A stretch of 55,059 nucleotides of DNA from Planctomycetota bacterium (GTDB lineage: Bacteria > Planctomycetota > PLA2 > JAEUHO01), in assembly GCA_030066775.1 (NCBI GenBank), contig JASJAY010000007.1:1-55059 (forward strand), read 5' to 3'. The notes under the pieces were generated by a model that made no database searches, was not told where the DNA came from, and worked only from the letters and a program-made list of their open reading frames with translations. Positions 7,524-15,937 of the stretch are shown here, one piece after another. The position numbers were made by a program, and so were the translations under genes. The number at the start of each line of letters is the position of its first letter. The stretch's first letter is position 1.

Positions 7524-8891
7524 CTAGAGCGCGAGCTGCCACTGGAAGCGGAGCAGGATCGCGCTCTCCTCGCCCACGAGCCCGCCGGCGTAGCCGGGGT
7601 ACGGGTCGTAGATGAGGACCGAGTTGGCGTCGTCGCCTTCGATGAAGGAGATGTCGACCTGCAGCTTGTTCCCGTGGCCGTTCAGGTAGTAGTTGACGCC
7701 GAACGCGTACTCGTAGACGCCCGCGTCGGACGTCGGCGCATCGATGTTGTAGCCGCTGTAGCGAGCCGCGATCTCCCAGGCCGTGCCCGGGAAGTGGTAG
7801 CCCAGCTGCGCCAGGTAGGCCGTGTAGTCGATGTCGGCACCGCCGCCACCGACGTCCTCGTCCGTCGCCATGGTGAAGGCGCCGGTGAACGAGAAGCCCC
7901 CGTAGCCCAGGGCCAGGTCGATGCCGTAGCGGATCGCGTCCTTGACGGTCGTGTGCGGCTTGTCCGTGCGGTCGGCGTAGTAGAAGCCCCAGAGGCCCAC
8001 CTCGCCGTACCACTTGCACGTCTGCTGCCGAAGCGCGCCTTCCTCGTAGCCGATGGGCTCGAGGAACGCCCAGTTCAGGCGGGCGCCGTACGCCAGGTTG
8101 TCCGACGTGCGGTGATCGAGCACGTTGCGCACCGAGTCGCCGCCGTCACCGTTCACGACGTACAGGCAGTACCACCACTCGTTGTCGCAGCCGAACGAGC
8201 CGTGCACGGCGACGCCATGGTCGCGGTTGCGGTCCGTGTCGCCCTGCACGAGGAAGCCCGTGACGGACGTTGCGAGCGAGACGTCGACGAACTGCTGGAG
8301 CTCGGGCGGCGTCATGTGCTGGCGCGTCGTCATGGCCTTGATCTGGCCCATGCGGATGTTGAGCGAGGGCGAGGAAGCCCACTCGATCCACGCTTCGCGC
8401 GTGTTGTCGAAGTTGTCGGTCTGGTCCTGGGGGCCGAGCTGGCCGGGGCCCATCATCTGGCCGGCCTGCTGCTCGACCGCATCCCGCCCGAAGTGACCGA
8501 ACTCGAGCTCGATGTAGTAGTTGATGTCGCACGGCGCCTCGCCCGAGAGCTTGATCGTCGCGCGCGGGAGCGAGAAGCCGGACAGGTCGCCCGCGAAGGG
8601 CTGCCCGATCGCGTTCGCTGCGACGTCCTCGTTGTCCCAGTTGAAGGACTCGAATCGCGCCTGCAGCGTGGCGTTGATCCGCAGCATGAAGTCCCCGCCG
8701 CGGATCCAGAAGCCGCCGTCGTAGCCGGCGGATCCCGGTCCTCCGACCAGGTGCGCTTCATCGTTGGCCGACGCCAGATAGCTGTCGACCGCGGCCTGCA
8801 GGTCCCGGACCCGCACGTCGTCTGCGTTTGCGCACGGTGCCGCAAGCGAGAGCAGAGCGGCCGCCATGACCGCACAGAGTGCCCATCTCAT
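7524..8891 (-). CDS. Outer-membrane porin, OprP/phosphate-selective porin-like
   Basis: This is a 455-residue exported protein. The signal peptide is 'MRWALCAVMAAALLSLAAPCANA'. After a short helical segment ('VRDLQAAVDSYLASANDEA') the rest is rich in alternating aromatic/polar strands ending in a C-terminal 'LLRFQWQLAL'. That pattern is typical of a beta-barrel whose last strand is recognised by the Bam machinery. Segments such as 'GFWIRGGDFMLRINATLQARF' and 'YYIELEFGHFGRDAVEQQAG' resemble OprO/OprP-type porins. Substrate selectivity cannot be told from sequence. GGGAGG lies about eight bases before ATG. It is followed by a strong hairpin and is probably monocistronic. Confidence 0.85.
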   Translation of the reverse strand: MRWALCAVMAAALLSLAAPCANADDVRVRDLQAAVDSYLASANDEAHLVGGPGSAGYDGGFWIRGGDFMLRINATLQARFESFNWDNEDVAANAIGQPFAGDLSGFSLPRATIKLSGEAPCDINYYIELEFGHFGRDAVEQQAGQMMGPGQLGPQDQTDNFDNTREAWIEWASSPSLNIRMGQIKAMTTRQHMTPPELQQFVDVSLATSVTGFLVQGDTDRNRDHGVAVHGSFGCDNEWWYCLYVVNGDGGDSVRNVLDHRTSDNLAYGARLNWAFLEPIGYEEGALRQQTCKWYGEVGLWGFYYADRTDKPHTTVKDAIRYGIDLALGYGGFSFTGAFTMATDEDVGGGGADIDYTAYLAQLGYHFPGTAWEIAARYSGYNIDAPTSDAGVYEYAFGVNYYLNGHGNKLQVDISFIEGDDANSVLIYDPYPGYAGGLVGEESAILLRFQWQLAL

Positions 8892-9310
8892 GTTCTGTTA
8901 CCTCCCTGCGCGATTCCCTACGTCGCGTCGCTTCACAGCCTCCGACTTCGGGTTCATGCGCACAAGCACTCCTGCAGGCGGGGCGCGCGCGCTCCGTGTT
9001 GACACAGATGGAAACAAAGCGCGCGCCGGCGCATTACCGAGATGGGCATGCGCAGGAATACGCAGCTCACGGGCGGACGACAGCCAGCGCCATGCAATCG
9101 CTGTCGGACCGCTGGGGGACTTGCGCGCACAAGCAGCGCGCGACGCGTCGAACGGAACAAACGCACCTGCGTACGGCTCCTCAGGCATCCATGGCAACCC
9201 CGCCTGCGAGGCGTCGTTGAACGCGCGTCGGAGCGTTCACGGAATCCACTTCACGCTTCTGTCACGCGCCGCTGCAGGCCCCGTCGAGCCGGCTCGCCTA
9301 GCGCATCGCG
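8892..9310. other. Non-coding region between the porin and a minus-strand operon end
   Basis: I see no convincing gene in these 419 bases; the short frames lack start signals and normal codon bias. The right edge holds the hairpin at 9298-9314. The left edge must hold the porin promoter and leader, but I cannot identify a good -10/-35 pair. A TTGACA at 8999-9004 faces away from the porin and has no partner. Confidence 0.6.
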
Positions 9311-9314
9311 CTAG
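9298..9314. terminator. Hairpin including the stop codon of the CARDB-like gene
   Basis: CTAGCGC (9298-9304) and GCGCTAG (9308-9314) pair perfectly around ATC. The right arm contains the minus-strand stop codon at 9311-9313. It is probably the end of the 10924-9311 transcript. Confidence 0.4.
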
Positions 9315-10204
9315 CGCTCGAGCTTCACACCGCCCTTGAGTCTCAGCACGACGCCGCTGGCGGCCCAGCCCCTGATGTCTCTTGCCGACGCGTTCACGCG
9401 CGCCTTGCCCGTCAGCTCCGATGGCGCCTCGAAGCGCACGACGACCGCCTTGCGTTCACCCGCCTGAAGGTCGAGGTGGTCCATGCGCTCCGGCTCGCCC
9501 TCGGCGATCCGCACGCCACCACTGGTGTTCCACGCGAAGCGCACGTCCGATAGCGTGCCGTGCCCCGTGTTCTCGATTCGCAATCGAACCCGGAACGGTT
9601 CGTCGGGCTCGACGTCGTCCAGCAGGGTGGCGTCCACCACCAGGGCATACGGCTCGGCGCGGGCTTCCTCGCGCGTTCGCTTGTAGCTGGCGCTGTCCTT
9701 CGCTTCGACGTGGACGGTGAGCCCCCCTGCAGCCCACCCGCGCTCTTCGCGTGCACTCACGTACCAGCGGGCCTTCCCCGCTCGGCGTGCAACGAGCCAG
9801 AAGTGCCTGGTGACGGAGCTGCCGGCCTTCAGACGGACGAACTCCAGCTCCAGCCGCTGGTCCTTCGGCGCCTCCAGGCTGTCGTCGCCGCGGACGGCGA
9901 GGGTGACGCCCGATAGGGCGAGATTGCCGACGTTCGTAAGGACAACCTCGACCTCGAAAGGAACGCCGACTTCGACGTGAGCCGGGCACCGGCTCCGCAA
10001 ATCGACGCGCATCCGGATCGGGGTGCCGGGCGAATCGGGATTCTCGAGGTCGAGGTCCTCGCGGTCGAGGCGCTCCGCGTCGGGCGGAGGCTCTCGATCG
10101 TCCGGTTTGGTCCCGGGCTCTTCCTCCGTGCCCAGCGCGACGAAGACGAGGAACATGAAGCCCGCCCCGACCAGCATCCACAGGAACCGCTCACCCCACA
10201 CCAT
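9311..10204 (-). CDS. Membrane-anchored protein with two CARDB-like beta domains
   Basis: This is a 297-residue protein with one N-terminal membrane helix ('FLWMLVGAGFMFLVFVAL') and a charged, acidic linker ('DREPPPDAERLDREDLDLEN'). Two similar Ig-like modules follow. The first has 'GVPFEVEVVLTNVGNLALSG' and the second 'DEPFRVRLRIENTGHGTLSD'. Both end in nearly the same phrase, 'REERGWAAGGLTVHV' and 'RDIRGWAASGVVLRL', showing an internal duplication. The pattern fits CARDB/DUF11-type domains used for adhesion or protein contacts outside the membrane. The ATG at 10204 is favoured because an extended form would need a TTG start. It follows the 10238-10924 gene by 33 bases and is probably cotranscribed with it. 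Confidence 0.75.
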   Translation of the reverse strand: MVWGERFLWMLVGAGFMFLVFVALGTEEEPGTKPDDREPPPDAERLDREDLDLENPDSPGTPIRMRVDLRSRCPAHVEVGVPFEVEVVLTNVGNLALSGVTLAVRGDDSLEAPKDQRLELEFVRLKAGSSVTRHFWLVARRAGKARWYVSAREERGWAAGGLTVHVEAKDSASYKRTREEARAEPYALVVDATLLDDVEPDEPFRVRLRIENTGHGTLSDVRFAWNTSGGVRIAEGEPERMDHLDLQAGERKAVVVRFEAPSELTGKARVNASARDIRGWAASGVVLRLKGGVKLER

Positions 10205-10237
10205 GGTCGGGAGTCTACCCAATCGCCATCGGACCCG

Positions 10238-10924
10238 TCAGGTGGCATCCTCGCGAGGCGGCGCGGCGGGCCCCATGCGGCGCGGGTGTCGTCGCTTGTA
10301 GGACCTCTCTGGCTCTGCAGCGGACCCCTGTCTGAAGAGCCAGACCGCTACACCCAAGAGCGCCAGTCCAGCGACGAGCCAGATCAAAGCCTTGGTTCGG
10401 GAGATCGGCGCTCGCTTGTGCTCCACGATCCACACGCGATCGAGATCGATGCCCGGGTACCCCTCTCGGAGCAGCTTCGTAGTCTCGCTGTCGAGGCTGT
10501 CGATCTCGTTGATGACGAGTCCCTGGAACTGTGGCTCGTCGTTGAAGGCGACGACTGCATCCATGGTCTTCAAGTGCGAGGATTCCACGAGCACCCGGAA
10601 GGAGATGGATGGTCGCTTGGGTTGCGAGAGATCGAAGAGCGGCTTGGGCTCCGGCTCCGCAGGACGCTCGGCGTACGCCACCACGGGAACCCACACGCGT
10701 TTGAACTCCAGGTTGACGTCGGGCTCGTACACGAAGTCACCTTCGACGACCATGAAGTCGGTGACGACGACGTGCGCGTTCTCACCGGGCCCCCGCGCGG
10801 CCAATGCTGCGCAGGTGAGCGTCTGGGGGGAGCGCTTCGCTGCCGACGACATGCGCAGCTCTTCACACCCCTGGATGGAGAGTCCGAGGCCGAGCACGGC
10901 TGCCACTACCCAAAGCACCCTCAC
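10238..10924 (-). CDS. Two-helix membrane protein of unknown function
   Basis: This is a 228-residue protein with a hydrophobic N-terminus containing a possible lipobox ('LGLGLSIQGC', Cys20). A long extracytoplasmic domain follows ('HVVVTDFMVVEGDFVYEP', 'VWVPVVAYAERPAEPEPKP', 'ISFRVLVESSHLK'). A membrane helix near residues 180-197 ('KALIWLVAGLALLGVAVWL') ends in a basic cytoplasmic tail. The topology resembles small accessory membrane proteins common in planctomycetes, but I do not recognise a family. The start is GTG at 10924, with GGGGG upstream and a TATGAT box 30 bases before it. It probably heads a two-gene operon with the CARDB-like gene. Confidence 0.72.
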   Translation of the reverse strand: MRVLWVVAAVLGLGLSIQGCEELRMSSAAKRSPQTLTCAALAARGPGENAHVVVTDFMVVEGDFVYEPDVNLEFKRVWVPVVAYAERPAEPEPKPLFDLSQPKRPSISFRVLVESSHLKTMDAVVAFNDEPQFQGLVINEIDSLDSETTKLLREGYPGIDLDRVWIVEHKRAPISRTKALIWLVAGLALLGVAVWLFRQGSAAEPERSYKRRHPRRMGPAAPPREDAT

Positions 10925-10954
10925 GAATGCCCCCGAAGAAACGACGCGGTGCGC

Positions 10955-10960
10955 ATCATA
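10955..10960 (-). promoter_or_regulatory. Candidate -10 element of the 10924-9311 operon
   Basis: On the minus strand this reads TATGAT (5 of 6 to TATAAT), about 30 bases upstream of the GTG start at 10924. No clear -35 box is visible. Confidence 0.4.
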
Positions 10961-11014
10961 CCCATTCGCGCTGCGCCCCTGCTGACACGTGAGTACGTGC
11001 GAGGCGGGGGGCCG

Positions 11015-11488
11015 CTATGTGGTGGAAAGGACGAGTCGCTGATCGGGCGCCAGGATCCAGTCGTCGGACGCGACGGAGCCACGCAGCCAGCACCCCTCGG
11101 CGTCGTCGCGCAGGTAGAAGCCGCGGGGCTTGTCCGCATCGGGAAACGCACGTCGGGAGGCGACCGTGATGGTCTTCGGCGACGGGCGTCGCTCTAGCCA
11201 CGCCAGTCGGAGCAGCAGCGCCGCCTCGAGCGGGCACGGTGCGAGCCCCTGGGGCGCCACGTTGTCGATCACCTGGTCCAGCGTTGCGCCGTCGGGCCAG
11301 CCCAGGCTGCCGACGGTGTGGACCTCCGCGAGCATCGGCGTCGGCTCCGACGCTACGACGATCTGCCCTGACTCCAGAAGCGCCTCGGCGTACGCGTTGA
11401 ACCGGACACCCGTCCGCCGGAGCTCGGCCACCACGTGGGTGAGGGGCCGGCGCCCCAGGATGAGCTCGACGGGCCTGTAGTGACTCAC
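11015..11488 (-). CDS. Hypothetical protein
   Basis: This is a 157-residue soluble protein that I cannot assign. It starts 'MSHYRPVELILGRRPLTHVV', has hydrophobic strands and helices consistent with a folded cytoplasmic domain ('CPLEAALLLRLAWLERRPSP'), and ends 'DDWILAPDQRLVLSTT'. There is no signal peptide, membrane helix or recognised metal or nucleotide motif. The start codon is GTG (11488). It sits in a minus-strand row of small enzymes with gaps of 75-90 bases, so it may have its own promoter. Confidence 0.65.
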   Translation of the reverse strand: MSHYRPVELILGRRPLTHVVAELRRTGVRFNAYAEALLESGQIVVASEPTPMLAEVHTVGSLGWPDGATLDQVIDNVAPQGLAPCPLEAALLLRLAWLERRPSPKTITVASRRAFPDADKPRGFYLRDDAEGCWLRGSVASDDWILAPDQRLVLSTT

Positions 11489-11563
11489 GCGGCCCAGTAT
11501 GCGCGGGACGCGCGCCGGCTAGGACGTCTGCGCCTTGGCCGTGAGCGCAGCGATCGCGGTGCC

Positions 11564-11941
11564 CTAGCCGGCCCAGTGGGGGTTGTGGAAGCGCTGGATC
11601 TCGATGCGGTAGCCGGCGGGGTCGCGATAGAAGGCGTGGTAGATGCCGTACGTGGGGTTGTCCTGCGGCGGCTGGTCCACGGTCACGTCCGCGTCGACGA
11701 GGCGTTGGTGCAGTCCGTCGACGTCGTCGAGGACGAGCGTCAGCAGGACGGTCTCCGTCTGCGGCACACCGTCTCGCTCGCAGAACCCGAAGTAACCGCT
11801 CCCCGCGACGCGGAAGATGCGGCAGCCGCCCTGGTCCAGCACGAGCGGCAGACCGAGCACCGTCTCGTAGAACGCGGACACCTCTGCGAGGTCCGGCACG
11901 TTGCAGAAGGTGATGGCGGCTTCGTAGGTGGGCGTCGACAT
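11564..11941 (-). CDS. VOC-superfamily (glyoxalase/bleomycin-resistance-like) protein
   Basis: This is a 125-residue, one-domain vicinal-oxygen-chelate protein. The opening 'AAITFCNVPDLAEVSAFYETVLGLPLVLDQGG' region shows the usual beta-alpha-beta start. The final 'TYGIYHAFYRDPAGYRIEIQRF' gives the characteristic late Asp-Pro-x-Gly-x-x-x-Glu metal-site motif. Members include glyoxalase I, antibiotic-binding proteins and dioxygenases; the substrate cannot be inferred. Cys residues at the middle ('GGCRIF', 'FGFCERDG') are not family signatures. ATG at 11941 begins the domain directly. Confidence 0.88.
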   Translation of the reverse strand: MSTPTYEAAITFCNVPDLAEVSAFYETVLGLPLVLDQGGCRIFRVAGSGYFGFCERDGVPQTETVLLTLVLDDVDGLHQRLVDADVTVDQPPQDNPTYGIYHAFYRDPAGYRIEIQRFHNPHWAG

Positions 11942-11997
11942 GCGGCTCTCCGAGTGGGCGCCAGACCATAGCAGCGCGCGCTCGACCTGCGGCCCGT

Positions 11998-12744
11998 CTA
12001 GAGAAGGCGACGCAGTTCGGCCAGTGTTGGCGGGGCAACGCGGCCGTAGGCGTCGCGCAGCGCGCTCTCGCGTCCCGCGGCGGCGGCGCTCCCTTCGAGC
12101 CGAACGCGCAGCGCGAGGGCGAAGTCGTCGGCTTGGGCGTCGCCGTTCTGAATCAGGCGCTCGAGTGCGGCGGACTTCGATACGAGCGTGCCTTCGCGCC
12201 AGTAGACGAGCGCGCGAGCCAGGAGCTGGATCATCGAGGCGAACCAGATCGGCGTCGCTTCGCTGGGTGGCCGCGCCGCCTCTTCGACGAACGCGGCCGT
12301 CCGATTGCGGAGCGCGTCCTCGGTCGGCGGCTCGATGCGCGCGGGCTCCCCATCCAGTAGCCGCGTGCACGTGACCAGTGACAGCCGGTTGAACGGGTCG
12401 AGCGCGGAAGGGGCGCGTCCCACGAGCTCGTCGACGGTCACGTAGAGCGCGTCGATCGTCTGGCCGGAGCTCCAGCCGTATGCATCGGGGGCGAGGAAGT
12501 GCGCGTCGAGATCACGCCGCAGCTCACCAACTCTGCGCTCCTGCTCGACCGTCAGGGGCGCCGTCGTGACGACGCACACATCCACGTCGCTCCACCCGGG
12601 CGCGAAGTCGCCCACGGCGACGCTGCCGAACAGCAGCGCCGATCGGTAGGTGTCGCCGAGCACGTCCCGGACGCGCGGCAGCCACCAGGCGAGCAGCGGC
12701 TGGACGGCGGCGGGAGTCTCAAGCGGCGGCGTGGGGGCGTCCAC
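11998..12744 (-). CDS. Nucleotidyltransferase-domain protein, aminoglycoside adenylyltransferase-like
   Basis: This is a 248-residue protein. The nucleotidyltransferase core is 'SALLFGSVAVGDFAPGWSDVDVCVV', with the GS and DxD motifs of the polymerase-beta fold. An alpha-helical C-terminal half ('LVTCTRLLDGEPARIEPP', 'WFASMIQLLARALVYWREG') resembles the helical domain of ANT(3'')-type enzymes. It could transfer a nucleotide to a small molecule or protein. Resistance function is not implied, since many such proteins are uncharacterised. The start codon is GTG. It lies 56 bases upstream of the VOC gene, another family common among small-molecule-modifying genes. Confidence 0.8.
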   Translation of the reverse strand: MDAPTPPLETPAAVQPLLAWWLPRVRDVLGDTYRSALLFGSVAVGDFAPGWSDVDVCVVTTAPLTVEQERRVGELRRDLDAHFLAPDAYGWSSGQTIDALYVTVDELVGRAPSALDPFNRLSLVTCTRLLDGEPARIEPPTEDALRNRTAAFVEEAARPPSEATPIWFASMIQLLARALVYWREGTLVSKSAALERLIQNGDAQADDFALALRVRLEGSAAAAGRESALRDAYGRVAPPTLAELRRLL

Positions 12745-12766
12745 GTCCGCAGCCTATCCCCTCCGC

Positions 12767-13414
12767 CTACTTGAGGATGACCGACGCATGCACCGAAGCG
12801 GCCGGGAACACGCCTGCGGTCTCGGTCGCACGAAAGGTCAGCATGTCGCCGGCCGACACGCTGATGGACGACACCGAGTCCGTCTTCATCGAGAGTGCGT
12901 CCGCGCTCGTGAACGTGAGGGGTGCGCCGACGTCCGCGCCGTTGATGCGAACGCTGACGGTGACGGAGCAGCCTGCCGCCAGGACGACGCCGGGCTTCAC
13001 GGCGAATCCCTCCAGGGTTCCGTCCCGTGGAATCAGGATCTGGGTCGCCGACTCCAGCTGCCCCCATTGGATCAGGCCGAACCACGTCTGGTTCGCGTTC
13101 GGAACCATCGCGAGGCTCGAGATCACCTGCCCGTGCGGGGGCGCAGCCTCCAGGCTCGCGATGCGCGTGTCGTTGTCGTTCACGGCAGTCCGCAGCGCCT
13201 GGAAGTTGGCGTTCACCTGATTGGCATCCGCGACGGTCCCGTTCGTGAACGTCGTCAGGGAGCCGACCTGGCTGCCGGTGGCCGCGGGCATCAGGATCAG
13301 GATGACGACTGCAACGAGCAGCGGGCCTGACGCCAGCCAGGGGCGCCGCGCGCATGCGTGGCACCGGGCGCATCGATTCGTTGTGTCTAGTCCGACCATG
13401 TGTCTGTCCCCCAT
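12767..13414 (-). CDS. Membrane-anchored collar/tail-fibre-like protein
   Basis: This is a 215-residue protein with a Cys-rich cytoplasmic start ('CARCHACARRPW'), then one membrane helix or uncleaved signal ('LLVAVVILILMPAATG'). The extracellular stretch 'GTVADANQVNANFQALRTAV' plus a short coiled coil ('NDNDTRIASLEA') is a motif I know from tail-fibre-like and collagen-neighbouring secreted proteins in large-genome bacteria. The C-terminal 115 residues form a beta-rich domain ('VTVSVRINGADVGAPLTF') that may trimerise. ATG 13414 has GGGGGGAG six bases upstream; ATG 13399 is an alternative. It overlaps the end of the small lipoprotein gene by 28 bases. Confidence 0.72.
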   Translation of the reverse strand: MGDRHMVGLDTTNRCARCHACARRPWLASGPLLVAVVILILMPAATGSQVGSLTTFTNGTVADANQVNANFQALRTAVNDNDTRIASLEAAPPHGQVISSLAMVPNANQTWFGLIQWGQLESATQILIPRDGTLEGFAVKPGVVLAAGCSVTVSVRINGADVGAPLTFTSADALSMKTDSVSSISVSAGDMLTFRATETAGVFPAASVHASVILK

Positions 13415-13536
13415 GTCAACTCCCCCCAGTTCGAGCTCCCGCCCGCCGGTGCGGGTGAGCTGCTCCCGCCGCCGCAGCTGGCGACGAACAGTGCGCAGCC
13501 GAGCAGGAGTGCGAGCCCTGCAGCAATGCGTTTCAT
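13387..13536 (-). CDS. 49-residue lipoprotein overlapping the next gene
   Basis: Reading the minus strand from 13536 gives a 49-residue open frame ending in TAG at 13387. The first 21 residues are a lipoprotein signal ('MKRIAAGLALLLGCALFVAS', then Cys21 followed by GGG). The mature peptide is only about 29 residues, Ser/Gly/Pro-rich then Trp-rich ('NWGELTWGTDTWSD'). GGAGG lies eight bases before the ATG. It resembles very short lipoproteins found upstream of secreted partners. The last 28 bases overlap the start of the collar-like gene in another frame, which suggests translational coupling. The function is unknown. Confidence 0.68.
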   Translation of the reverse strand: MKRIAAGLALLLGCALFVASCGGGSSSPAPAGGSSNWGELTWGTDTWSD

Positions 13537-13851
13537 CACGTGGTCCTCCAAGCGGCCCGTCCGTGTGCAGCGCCCTGCCCGGTCATGGCCGGCGGCCGGG
13601 CAAGCGCGTCATCCGCGGTCCGATCGAAGCGGACCGTCGACCACCGGTCGGAATGAACCGCTCGCGGCGCCGGCGGCCGAGCTACGTGCCGGCCGCATCA
13701 CATGCGGCGAGTCTACGCCTGCCGAACCTCGGCAGGCAACGCGCTCCCGCGATCTCGGAGAGCGGAAGCGCAGGCGATTGAGGCGCTCCTGTCGGACGCC
13801 TGTTGTGCTCTGAGCGCCAGTTTTCTAGGCTTTACGCAGGGAACGTGGACC
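13537..13851. other. Divergent intergenic region with a hairpin
   Basis: No convincing gene lies here. It must carry divergent promoters for the minus-strand lipoprotein operon and the plus-strand HEAT gene. A perfect hairpin, GCCTGCCGA (13717-13725) with TCGGCAGGC (13729-13737), loop ACC, sits in the middle; with no T-run it may be a transcript end or a protein-binding palindrome. Confidence 0.5.
13803..13831 (+). promoter_or_regulatory. Candidate promoter of the large HEAT gene
   Basis: TTGTGC (13803-13808) and TAGGCT (13826-13831) are 17 bases apart and would start transcription near 13838, just before the GTG at 13852. Matches to consensus are weak in the -35 box (3 of 6). Confidence 0.3.
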
Positions 13852-15882
13852 GTGCGAACGGGTTTCACTCTGATTGCTGCGGTAGTGCTCTGCATGGGCG
13901 CCCCTCAGGCGCTCGCTGATGACGGTGCATGCGCGGGCCAGCCCGATCTCGCTCAGCTGATCAAGCACCTCGATGCCCCGAAGGCGGCCGAGCGTGACGC
14001 AGCGATCAAGGCGCTGGGTAAGCATGGTGAGGGCGCCGTTGCCGCGCTGAGTCGTGTGCTGAAGAACGGCTCACCTCTCGCCAAGACGGGGGCTTCCCGG
14101 GCGCTCGCCCTCATCGGCGAGAAGGCGGCTGCGGCGCTGCCGGACTTGATCGTCCTGCTGAAACACAAGGACAGCGAGGTCCGAAGCGCGGCCGCATCGG
14201 CGCTCGGACCCATTGGCTCGGTCGAGCCGCTCGACGCGCTGATGGGAGCGTTGCGCGACGAGAGCGAGGACGTTGCGGACGCCGCAGCGAAGTCCCTGAG
14301 CTCGCTCGGTTTGCAGTACGACGCGGTCATCGAGGCACTGCTCGCGAGGGTGTCCGGTGCGGAGGAAGAGCCCGCGTTCGCCATGCTGGCGCTCTCCCGG
14401 ATCGGCGCGCCGGCGGTTCGGACGTTGCGCGACCGACTGGGTGAAGTCGAGGCCGATGCGTTGCCCCGGCTGCTCGATGTGCTCGGCATGATGGGGCCCG
14501 ACGCGAAGGACGCCGCGCCCGAGCTGATGGAGCTGCTCCAACACGACGACCGCGCCATCGTCGCCCAGGTGAAGGAGGTCCTGCACTCGGTGTGTCCGGG
14601 GACCGACGATGTGTTTACGCGGCTCTACCTCGAGCTGGCCGAGGGCGACCTCGAGATGCGTACCAAGGCAGCGTTCATGCTCGGCGTCACGCGGCCGTAC
14701 CGAGCGACGACGCTCGCCGCCCTGCTGAAGGCGATGGAGGACGAGTCCGAGCGCGTGCGCGCCACCAGCGCCGCCGCGCTGGGCAACCTCGGCAAGCTCG
14801 CGAGCACGGCCGTGCCCCGGTTGATCACGGCTGTGAAGGACGACGAGCTGACCGTGTCGCGTGCCGCGGCCGACGCGCTCGGCATGATCGGTTGCGAGGC
14901 GCCCGAGATCGCGGCTCAGCTGCTGCCCCTGCTCAACGACGAGACGTCGGTCGGGGACCTGGCGGAGCGCGCCTTCATCGGCATGGGGGGGGCACCTGTG
15001 CCCCTGCTCTCCAAGTCGATCGGCGATCCCGCCGTCTCCTCCCGAGGGCGGTCGCGCCTGATGCGCATCCTGTCGAGCCTCGGGCACGCGGGCGAGCAGG
15101 TCGTTCCCACCCTCCTTTCCGTGCTCGAGTCGGACGACCTCGAGGCGCGCAATGCAGCATCCCGTGCCCTCGAGCTGACGGGCGCTGCGGCGGTGGGGGG
15201 CTTGAGCGAAGCGCTCTCGCACAAGGACACCGGCGTCCGCAGCATCGCCGCCCGAACGCTGGCAGCCATCGGTCAGCCCGCGGAGGCGGCGGGGCCCGCC
15301 CTCGGCTCGGCCCTGCGGGACAAGGAGCCGCGCGTACGCGAGAGCGCTGCGATCGCGCTCGGCGCCATCGGCGTCAAGGACAAGAAGATCCTCGGGGCTC
15401 TCATCAAGGCGCTGCGGGACAAGAGCGCCAGCGTGCGAACCGCAACCGCGACGAGCCTCGGGCAGCACGGGGGTGCGGACAAGCGCGTGCCCGCGGCCCT
15501 CGCCAAGCTCTACAAGGACAAGGATGTGGAGGCGCGGAGCGCCGCAATCGAAGCGCTTGGCGTGCTGGGGCCGGCGGCCAAGAGCCAGCTGAAGATCCTC
15601 ATGAAGGTGTTGAAGAACGACAAGGAGCCCGAGGTCCGCTGGCGTGCCGCGCGCTCCATCGGTCAAGTGGGGGAGATCTCGAAGCGCGTGCTCAGCGCGC
15701 TTCAGGGCGGCCTGATGGATGACTTCGCGAATGTGCGGGCGGCATCGGCCACCGCCCTGGGCGAGCTCGGTCCTGGATGCGCGGCACTGATCGACAACAT
15801 CGAACGACTGCTCGACGACTCGTCGCCCAGCGTCAGGCAGGCCGCGCGCGAGGCCATCGCGAAGCTCCGGACGGGCGCCTGA
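13852..15882 (+). CDS. Large secreted HEAT-repeat protein
   Basis: This is a 676-residue protein built almost entirely of HEAT/PBS-lyase-like repeats of about 35-39 residues. Recurring cores include 'GASRALALIGEKAAAALPDL', 'RSAAASALGPIGSVEPLD', 'RATSAAALGNLGKLAST' and 'RWRAARSIGQVGEISKRV'. Counting by eye gives roughly 16 units, forming one superhelical solenoid. The proposed GTG at 13852 starts a signal peptide (residues 1-22, ending 'APQALA'), so the scaffold should be periplasmic. Upstream in-frame starts (such as 13702) would put about 50 residues ahead of the signal and are unlikely. No enzyme domain is present. It is followed 55 bases on by a zinc-ribbon/coiled-coil membrane protein, so the two may be cotranscribed. 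Confidence 0.85.
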   Translation: MRTGFTLIAAVVLCMGAPQALADDGACAGQPDLAQLIKHLDAPKAAERDAAIKALGKHGEGAVAALSRVLKNGSPLAKTGASRALALIGEKAAAALPDLIVLLKHKDSEVRSAAASALGPIGSVEPLDALMGALRDESEDVADAAAKSLSSLGLQYDAVIEALLARVSGAEEEPAFAMLALSRIGAPAVRTLRDRLGEVEADALPRLLDVLGMMGPDAKDAAPELMELLQHDDRAIVAQVKEVLHSVCPGTDDVFTRLYLELAEGDLEMRTKAAFMLGVTRPYRATTLAALLKAMEDESERVRATSAAALGNLGKLASTAVPRLITAVKDDELTVSRAAADALGMIGCEAPEIAAQLLPLLNDETSVGDLAERAFIGMGGAPVPLLSKSIGDPAVSSRGRSRLMRILSSLGHAGEQVVPTLLSVLESDDLEARNAASRALELTGAAAVGGLSEALSHKDTGVRSIAARTLAAIGQPAEAAGPALGSALRDKEPRVRESAAIALGAIGVKDKKILGALIKALRDKSASVRTATATSLGQHGGADKRVPAALAKLYKDKDVEARSAAIEALGVLGPAAKSQLKILMKVLKNDKEPEVRWRAARSIGQVGEISKRVLSALQGGLMDDFANVRAASATALGELGPGCAALIDNIERLLDDSSPSVRQAAREAIAKLRTGA

Positions 15883-15937
15883 CCATGGTCTGCTGCCCTC
15901 GCGCCGGCTGCCGTCTCCGTCCGTGAGTCGATGACGC

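Noticed and set aside
8999..9004. Perfect TTGACA -35 box
   Set aside because: No -10 element follows at 16-18 bases and no plus-strand gene starts nearby.
11564..12744. Small antibiotic-resistance cluster (VOC plus aminoglycoside-like nucleotidyltransferase)
   Set aside because: Both families are broad and mostly uncharacterised, and no mobile-element signs surround them, so a resistance role is not supported.
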